Below, piece by piece: positions 56,990 through 64,000 of a stretch of 64,000 bases of DNA. The position numbers were made by a program, and so were the translations under genes. Each line of letters opens with the position of its first letter. Within the stretch, counting starts at the first letter, position 1. The notes below the pieces were generated by a model. The model saw nothing but the letters and a program-made list of their open reading frames with translations, was not told the DNA's origin and made no database searches. This stretch comes from Oreohelix idahoensis (taxonomy: Eukaryota; Mollusca; Gastropoda; Stylommatophora; Oreohelicidae), in the NCBI GenBank assembly GCA_024509875.1, contig JAMPIV010016246.1:124001-188000 (forward strand), read 5' to 3'.

Positions 56990-57430
56990 TTGGAAATATA
57001 TGGAGATCAAGAGAAATCAAATCCAGCGCAAAAATTAGAATTTTCTACTCAAATATCAAATCAGTCCTATTGTATGGCTCTGAAACATGGAGAACAAAAA
57101 AACAACCAAAAAGTTAGACTTTCATACCCTTGTAAATGGTCGCTTCCATAGGTATGTAAACGTCACTAATGTGAAACTGATGACAAGAACCAGAAAAGCA
57201 TCAGTGGAAGAAGAGATGAGAAAGAGTGGCTGGCGATGAATAGTACACACACTGAGGAAACCTGTTGATAGCCTTACAAGGCAGTCCTTATGTTGGAACC
57301 CCCAGGGTAAGAGAGGCAGAGGTAGACCAAGAAGCACATGATGAAGAGAACTGGAGACGGATGTGAAAATGTTGAGGAAAACTCAGAAAGAACATGAGAT
57401 GACAGGAGGACTTGGCATGTGTTTGTTGAA
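56990..57430 (+). pseudogene. LINE ORF2 C-terminus relic
   Basis: Plus strand: NIWRSREIKSSAKIRIF, NIKSVLLYGSETWRTKK near 57060, [17 protein letters not shown] near 57250, GKRGRGRPR near 57310, ending with HEMTGGLGMCLL near 57410. Frameshifts and stops between the blocks. Same family as 34700-34862 and probably 2640-2872. Confidence 0.75.
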
Positions 57431-57579
57431 AGCCCATACTTGGTAGGGAGCTGACAGTTATGAATAAATGGATTGTACATTAATTTTATACGTACATCAT
57501 GAAATATTTTTCTCATAAATGCATATATGTTCTGCTTGTTGTAAAACATCGCTAGTGGAGGAAAGAAATATCATCTATT

Positions 57580-58500
57580 GTGTTGCCTGAGTAAAACGTG
57601 AATTATTGTGTCCTTTATTTTGTTGCCCGGCAACAACTCAATTATTATATCACCTGTTTTATTGGCTGGGTAAAACCTAGATTATCATGGTATGTGTTTT
57701 ATTTCTAAAGAGGTTTTTAACCTCTACACCCCTAGGTAGAAGAGGGAAGACTAAATAAAAGTATGTATTTTACTGGCTGAGTAAAGCTTAAATTATCGTG
57801 CATCTATTTTATTGGCTTCGTAAAACCTAAATTATCGTGGCGTCTATTTTATTGGCTGGGTAAAAGCTAAATTATTATAGCATTTAGTTCATTGGCTGGG
57901 TAAAACCTAAATTATTTTAGTATTTAGTTCATTGGCTGGGTAAAACCTAAATTGTCGAAGCATCTATTTTATTGGCTGGGTAAAACCTAAATTATCGTGG
58001 CATCTATTTTATTACCCGAGTAAAATAAAATTATCGTGGCACCTATTTTATTTTATTGGTAAAACCTAAATTATCTTAGCATCTATTTTATTACCCTGGT
58101 AAAACCTAAATTATCGTAGCATTTATTTTATTGCCCTGGTAAAACCTAAATTTTCGTGGAATCTATTTTATTACCCGGCTTAAACCTAAATTACCGTAGC
58201 ATCTATTTTATTGTCCTGGTAAAACCTAATTTATCGTGGCATCTATTTTATTACCCGGGTAAAACCTAAATTATCGTGGCATCTATTTTATTACCCGAGT
58301 AAAACCTAAATTATCGTGGCATCTATGTTATTACCCTGGTAAAACCTAAATTATCGTGGCATCTATTTTATTACCCGTAAATTCTAATTTATCGTGGCTT
58401 CTATTTTTTTGCACGGGTAATACCTAAATTATCGTAGCATCTACTTTATTACCCGGGTAAAACCTAAATAATTGTGACATATTTTATTTCCTGGATGAAA
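57580..58500. repeat. 40-bp minisatellite, about 21-23 units
   Basis: The unit is close to AAAACCTAAATTATCGTGGC followed by ATCTATTTTATTACCCGGGT. It is most regular from about 58080 to 58370 (exact 40-bp spacing of TTATCGTGGC at 58271, 58311 and 58351). Units are more diverged at the left, where a non-repeat insert lies near 57705-57765. Confidence 0.9.
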
Positions 58501-59929
58501 ACTAAATAGCGACTGGGACAGAATGAGTTAAGAGTAGTGGGTAAATAAACATTACATTTTTTAAACGTTTGTCTGTTCTGTTATATCTGAACAAGTCTTA
58601 ATGGTTATGTGGCCGTTGGCATATGCTACCTCTTAAAGTGATGATGATGTATACAGTGAGGTTCGTATCACGATCCCACAGTTGGCAATTAGGCGTTAAT
58701 GATGACTCACGTTAAAACACCACGTAGACAACCACTTCATCACATAGACAGATGATGGGATGAGTAACATCTAGCGAAATACTGCACTAGGACAGCGGGA
58801 AATAATTCAAGATGATGTTTATTTACAGCTTTGATCAGCAACCAGTTGAAAATCCTAATTCATGCCCAACATTTTCTCTGAGGCGGTTCATATCCCATAA
58901 TAACAATATTCATAGGGAACTTTTAAAAACAAATTTCGCTCCATCATTTTTTCTCCTATATAGTCTGACGCTGTCTCTAAGATTTCTAGCTGGCCTAAGA
59001 TTAGGCTCTTCTGGTTTCTTAACTCATGATGAAGCACGTAGGTCTGATGGAACTAGTTGATGTATCTTTCTACATAAGACTGGTCTAACCACCAGAGCTG
59101 TTTATTTGTATCAATAGTCACTTGTTCCTCGCTGCCCCTAGCTACTATCTATTGTCTCCAACGTACCCGTTCGTCTTGTAGTCTTGACAACTTGTTAACA
59201 CAATCTTAAACTGGCGACATTGTCTTTCTTGTCTTTATAATACACATACGTGTCTATCATCCATTAAAGGTGGCGTTTGAGCGTCTTGTTGGTTCGGCAA
59301 ATAATTTGATGCAATACTATGACCACAGCACCAACCACCTTCAGTGGCTTATTCGCCAGAATCAACCATCAAACAGCGCTCGCCACTCCAAACTTTAATA
59401 CAGCAAAATTTGCTTTCCTACGCTAAGCGCGTTCAAAATCAAACTGCCTATATTAAATTTGCCGATTTACCACTACGATTAAAATCGTTCACTCCCCCAA
59501 AATCCCGTGCCAACATTATTCGTTCGCACTGTTCAAACTCACTTAAAATCCTCAAGGGACATAATAATAATTAATCTCCCTCTGCTAAATAAGACTATAC
59601 GCCGTGAATACTTCTCTGCCTAGGTTACCTCCAATAGCGTATAAAAAATTCTAAAACCCTAATTTGCGACACCCACCAATCTATAAGCTAAATCCACGAT
59701 CTTTTTCTTAAGGGGCTTAATAAAAGGTTTACCTCCCTTTGCCCCAAAATCAATAAATTATAATTTTATCTCCCATTTAGTAAGGTCTAATAGTCTGTCC
59801 CTTCCGTGTGCACATTTTCTAAATCAGATTTTCCTGTTCCATATTTATTTTGATATTTTGACCTCAACCTCACTCTGACAGTAAAACCATAACGTTCAGA
59901 CCGAAAAGTCTTTTATATTTGGACATGCG
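58501..59929. other. No recognised gene
   Basis: About 1.4 kb. Plus frame at about 59268-59397 gives ERLVGSANNLMQYYDHSTNH and WLIRQNQPSNSARH, which looks protein-like but matches nothing I know. Confidence 0.35.
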
Positions 59930-60975
59930 CCCTAATATAACCATGTGCCCGGCACAAAAGATCAGTATAGTGACACTTATGTGTCATTAGATCTTTTGTG
60001 TGACAACACAGAGGATCATGACAATGACACTTGTTTGTCATTGGGTCTTTTTGTGTTGGGACATGCGTTTATGTTGGGCGTGTTCCAATGCGACTCATGC
60101 GAGTTAAATGCGACCTCATGCGAGGAAAAAAAAAAAGACACTTATGTGTCATTAGATCTTTTGTGTGAAAACACAGAGGATCATTGGTGACACTTGTGTG
60201 TCATTGGGACTTTTTGTGTTGGGACATGCGTTTGTGTTGGGCGTGTTCCAATGCGACTCATGCGAGTTAATGCGACCTCATGCGAGGAAAAAAATATGCG
60301 ACCTCATGCGAGGAAAAAAATATATATATTTGGACATGCGCCCTAATATAACCATGTGCCCGGCACAAAAGATCAGTATAGTGACACTTATGTGTCATTA
60401 GATCTTTTGTGTGAAAACACAGAGGATCATGACAATGACACTTGTTTGTCATTGGGTCTTTTTGTGTTGGGACATGCGTTTATGTTGGGCGTGTTCCAAT
60501 GCGACTCATGCGAGTTAAATGCGACCTCATGCGAGGAAAAAAAAAAGACACTTATGTGTCATTAGATCTTTTGTGTGAAAACACAGAGGATCATTGGTGA
60601 CACTTGTGTGTCATTGGGACTTTTTGTGTTGGGACATGCGTTTGTGTTGGGCGTGTTCCAATGCGACTCATGCGAGTTAATGCGACCTCATGCGAGGAAA
60701 AAAATATGCGACCTCATGCGAGGAAAAAAATATATATATTTGGACATGCGCCCTAATATAACCATGTGCCCGGCACAAAAGATCAGTATAGTGACACTTA
60801 TGTGTCATTAGATCTTTTGTGTGAAAACACAGAGGATCATTGGTGACACTTGTGTGTCATTGGGTCTTTTTGTGTTGGGACATGCGTTTGTGTTGGGCGT
60901 ATGCCAATGCGACTCATGCGAGTTAATGCGACCTCATGCGAGGAAAAAAAAATGAGACCTCATGCAAGGAAAAAA
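59930..60975. repeat. Tandem array, about 400-410 bp unit with internal ~170-bp half-repeats
   Basis: Units start at 59930, 60331 and 60741, each with GGACATGCGCCCTAATATAA. Within a unit the block GACACTTATGTGTCATTAGA to GCGACCTCATGCGAGGAAA occurs twice, with small differences. Short perfect palindromes (GACACTTATGTGTC) recur. The unit start is the end of repeat G in reverse. The first two units are nearly identical and the third is shortened. Confidence 0.9.
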
Positions 60976-60984
60976 AAAATAATA

Positions 60985-61045
60985 ATAATATAACCGACTA
61001 GGTTGAACGGGACGTGCCTCGCCAAAACGAGACAAAACTTTATTT
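60985..61045 (-). repeat. Repeat G copy
   Basis: ATATAACCGACTAGGTTGAACGG-type start and CGTGCCTCGCCAAAACGAG. Flanks the tandem array on its right. Confidence 0.65.
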
Positions 61046-61107
61046 TAAAAAAAAAGCTCTGACAGTAATTACGATGTAAAGGTTGCTTTAACTAACACAT
61101 AACTAAT

Positions 61108-61247
61108 CGCTTTTCGGACTTTTGGCTAAAATCAAAGTGTCTTAGCCCGGGATCACACATAATTTACACATTTTACTCAATTAAGTCAATAGACCTCACT
61201 TTGAGCCCCTGAAGGGGTATTTAAAAAAGAAAGAAGAAAAAAAAAAG
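61108..61247 (+). repeat. U2-snRNA-headed SINE, second full copy
   Basis: Starts CGCTTTTCGGACTTTTGGC, then TAAAATCAAAGTGT, the U2 5' end with three changes. It is followed by CTTAGCCCGGGATC, AATTAAGTCAATAGACCTC, ACTTTGAGCCCCTGAAGGGG and an A-rich tail to 61247. TAACTAAT is present on both sides (61100-61107 and 61248-61255). Lies between two repeat G copies. Confidence 0.85.
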
Positions 61248-61264
61248 TAACTAATTCTCCAGAC

Positions 61265-61360
61265 CTAAAGATCTTTTATATATGGACATGCGCCCTAATA
61301 TAACCGGCTAGCTTTGAACGGGACGCGCCTCGCTAAAACGACGCAAAATTTTATTTAAAA
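61265..61360 (-). repeat. Repeat G copy, best preserved
   Basis: GGACATGCGCCCTAATATAA, CCGGCTAGC, TTGAACGGGACGCGCCTCGC, TAAAACGACGCAAAATTTTA. Confidence 0.7.
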
Positions 61361-61713
61361 AATATATGTATATTTTCAAAAATCGGAAAAGAAAATAGAA
61401 AATTTGACATGAATGAATGAATTAATCAGAATTTTAGAGACATATTCTCGTACAAGTTGCAGCCAAATATTTCTAGTCAGGTAACAAAAAAAACATAGTC
61501 ACATTTTTGTCATTTGCTGCTACTTTTTATTACCGGTTTTTACCAGCCCCCTTCATTATTTATAGAAAAAAAGCAGGCTAGATTGGAATTATTTGTGACA
61601 GCTGCAATGCTTGGTTATTGCAGTCAACAGAAGTAATTGTCATAACTATATTAGCACTATAATTAACATTCCAAATAAAAAAGTGTCTGGTATTCCCACG
61701 AGCATAGCCTACG

Positions 61714-62032
<319 letters not shown>

Positions 62033-63139
62033 TTGTATATACATATATCTTTGCACACACACACACACACACAGCGTTATGGAAGGTTTTGCTGTGGGTC
62101 ATGCTTTTTTTTACCCTCATCTGTAGAACATTCTGCATTACACACGCGATTTTTTCTTTACATGTCATTTATCAAACTCCATCTGCCTGTCTTCCATGAC
62201 CATATAAGGTCTCGGTCTGGGAGGAAGCGGTTACGTATCTTTCCGTGTCTCTAAAATACCATATGTTATCTTACTGTCCGTCTCTTAATCATTAACCAGA
62301 TTGACATCTACTGACATGTTTGTGCGAACTGACAACTTTTCTCCCAATACCGTCTGTCCAATCATATTTGAACCTGTGAACAACCTGGTTTGTGTATCTT
62401 CCCAGACAAAAAGTCTGGGTTAATAATAAGAATGTCGCTCAGTGTATGTCACGGATTGCCTCCCCTGCTTTGCAGTAGTGGTCCAACAATGGTCAAAACT
62501 CAAGAATATCTCAACTGGGTCGTCAAAGGTGTTTACCTTCGCACAAAATTACTCTTGGCAGAGATGTAGATAGAAGTGCAATGACGCTTCTATCCGAAGG
62601 GAACATTCACAAGATAATTCAGAAGTCAAGAACCATGCGGAATAGCACTGAGCAATGGTAAACTTCTATCTGTCCGTCGCCTTTTGGTTTTTAGCCCGTT
62701 CAAGCCCCCGGCTGTGTTAATTCAGCGAATTTCTCTTATTATGGTATAGCTCTATAGATGTAAATATATCTATGTAGATGTATGTTTTAAAGAATCTTGC
62801 TCAAACGTTCGCTTTCATACATATAAAAATGGAATCGACTATGATTGTTTAGTTTTAAAACAACATGTAACAAATTTAATAATGAATTAGTCTTTAACAA
62901 TTAAAATAAGGAAGGAATGATGAATTTTGCTGTAAATACAAGTTTTCGTCACTGTGACGTAGGTGAGGATTTATCAAAGAGTCGTTTCTTTCGCCTATTT
63001 ACACGAAAACGTAACTCTAGGTGAGTTCTGTTGCCGTGGTTTCCGTTCCTGCTTGGTGATGAGGGCACTTCTTCCCACAACTTGTCCGATTTAGGCGGTT
63101 GGTAATTCACATTTGTAAAAGAAATGTTCACAACTTACC
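62033..63139. other. No recognised gene
   Basis: Nothing supported on either strand. Confidence 0.5.
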
Positions 63140-64000
63140 CCAAATTGGGTTTTACACAATCTCCTTGCACAGTTTGTTTAAATGGACACGGGCAATTTCG
63201 GTGCATAGTCTCTCGAATCACTTTCTTCTAGAAATTTGAGTTAATTCCTCTGATGGCGGGTGTTCTGCGAAATCCCTTGTCCTGGGAAAACTTTTGTTTA
63301 ATTCCTCTATGACTTGGTCTGGGAAATTATAGTTAATTCCTCTGATGGCGGGTGTTCTGCGAAATCACTTGGCCTGGGAAAACCTTTGTTTCTTTCCTCT
63401 ATGACTTGTGATCAAATTCCAAGGGTCCAGTCTTGGTAATTGAAGTCCTGGTCCTTTTAAGTTTACAGTCTTGTATTAAAATGTGGGTTTACTTGTAAAA
63501 TCCAAAGTTGCCCAATGCTCTATCTGTCACTGTTAATAATGGAATTCTAGGTCCAATCCTTCTCTTTCTGGCTTTTTTGGAGTTGCTCGTATGAAGTTGC
63601 GAAGCTGTCTGTCATGTGAGTTCGCTGGATTATATCTCTCATTCTCAGTTCAAATCACAGATTGTGTTTCCGCCGAATGTTCCAATAGAAGTCATTGCAT
63701 ATTCCGGCTCTCCCTTCAAACCAATCAAATCTCTCTAGCACTACGTGGGTTTGAGTGTTTCATTTAAAATATCCCCTCGCGTGTTTTAAAACATTAATTT
63801 TAGTATTCCACGTGTGACCTCTGTCTAATCATGCGGTAATATTTCCGGTGACATCTTGTGCACAACTCATAAACATCATCTGTGAACTCATTTGATGTCC
63901 AGATGCTACCTATCACCAATATTGTCTCTCCAGACAGATTATCGTGATAATCACAGTCAGGGATGGTCCCGTGACACGATAAATGCATCTACCACCTGTA
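63140..64000 (-). repeat. Repeat J copy 2, reaching the window edge
   Basis: Reverse complement of the repeat at 15775-16510. It contains an internal direct repeat of about 90 bp (AATTCCTCTGATGGCGGGTG at 63245 and 63335) not seen in the other copy. The minus frame near 63988-63800 is open for 62 codons and includes RKYYRMIRQR, and the other copy reads RKYYCMIWKR at the same place. This could be a faint coding remnant. Confidence 0.65.

Overview
This is a 64 kb piece of an AT-rich animal nuclear genome made almost entirely of transposable elements and simple repeats. No host protein gene, rRNA gene or functional tRNA gene could be supported. The mix (mariner, hAT and Tigger relics, Helitron, RTE-like and jockey/I-like LINEs, several tRNA-derived SINEs, a Ty3/gypsy element of the Gmr1 type, long GATA, CA and TA microsatellites) suggests an invertebrate. 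A gastropod or other mollusc is my best guess, but that is inference and no host gene confirms it.

Layout. 0-4 kb: a Tigger-like transposase fragment on the left edge, LINE 3' ends and SINE copies. 4-8 kb: two different mariner remnants and a cluster of large microsatellites. 8-12 kb: a short SINE whose head is U2 snRNA sequence, a 28-bp degenerate minisatellite, and a LINE relic split by a hAT-type MITE with a perfect 8-bp duplication. 12-18 kb: a 1.5 kb 5'-truncated LINE with a 13-bp target duplication, an uncharacterised 0.75 kb dispersed repeat, and a Helitron helicase tail with a Helitron 3' terminus. A second Helitron 3' terminus lies near 12.4 kb. 19-24.3 kb: LINE 5' and endonuclease remnants, one of them split by a complete 1,323-bp mariner and by an inverted SINE pair. 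25-34 kb: nested SINE and LINE copies. 36-37 kb: a 14-unit 44-bp minisatellite. 38-44 kb: large diverged duplications lying between what may be the two ends of one Tigger-like element. 46.2-55.2 kb: a complete-ended Ty3/gypsy element with 2.3 kb LTRs, inserted inside a SINE. 55-58.5 kb: LINE 3' fragments and a 40-bp minisatellite. 59.9-61.4 kb: a tandem array with a roughly 400-bp unit and another U2-headed SINE. 61.7-62.0 kb: a (CA)n tract. 63-64 kb: a second copy of the dispersed repeat seen near 16 kb.

The elements do not form a pathway. What links them is insertion order. Several insertions are fixed by exact target-site duplications: gypsy in SINE-A (5 bp), LINE in SINE-A (13 bp), hAT MITE in LINE (8 bp), mariner in LINE (TA), inverted SINE-C pair in the same LINE (14 bp), and U2-SINE beside an older copy of itself (15 bp). 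The most interesting items are the U2-snRNA-headed SINE, the integrase-before-RT gypsy element, and the inverted SINE pair flanked by one duplication. Family letters (SINE-A, B, C, F; repeat E, G, H, J, K) are local labels used only here.
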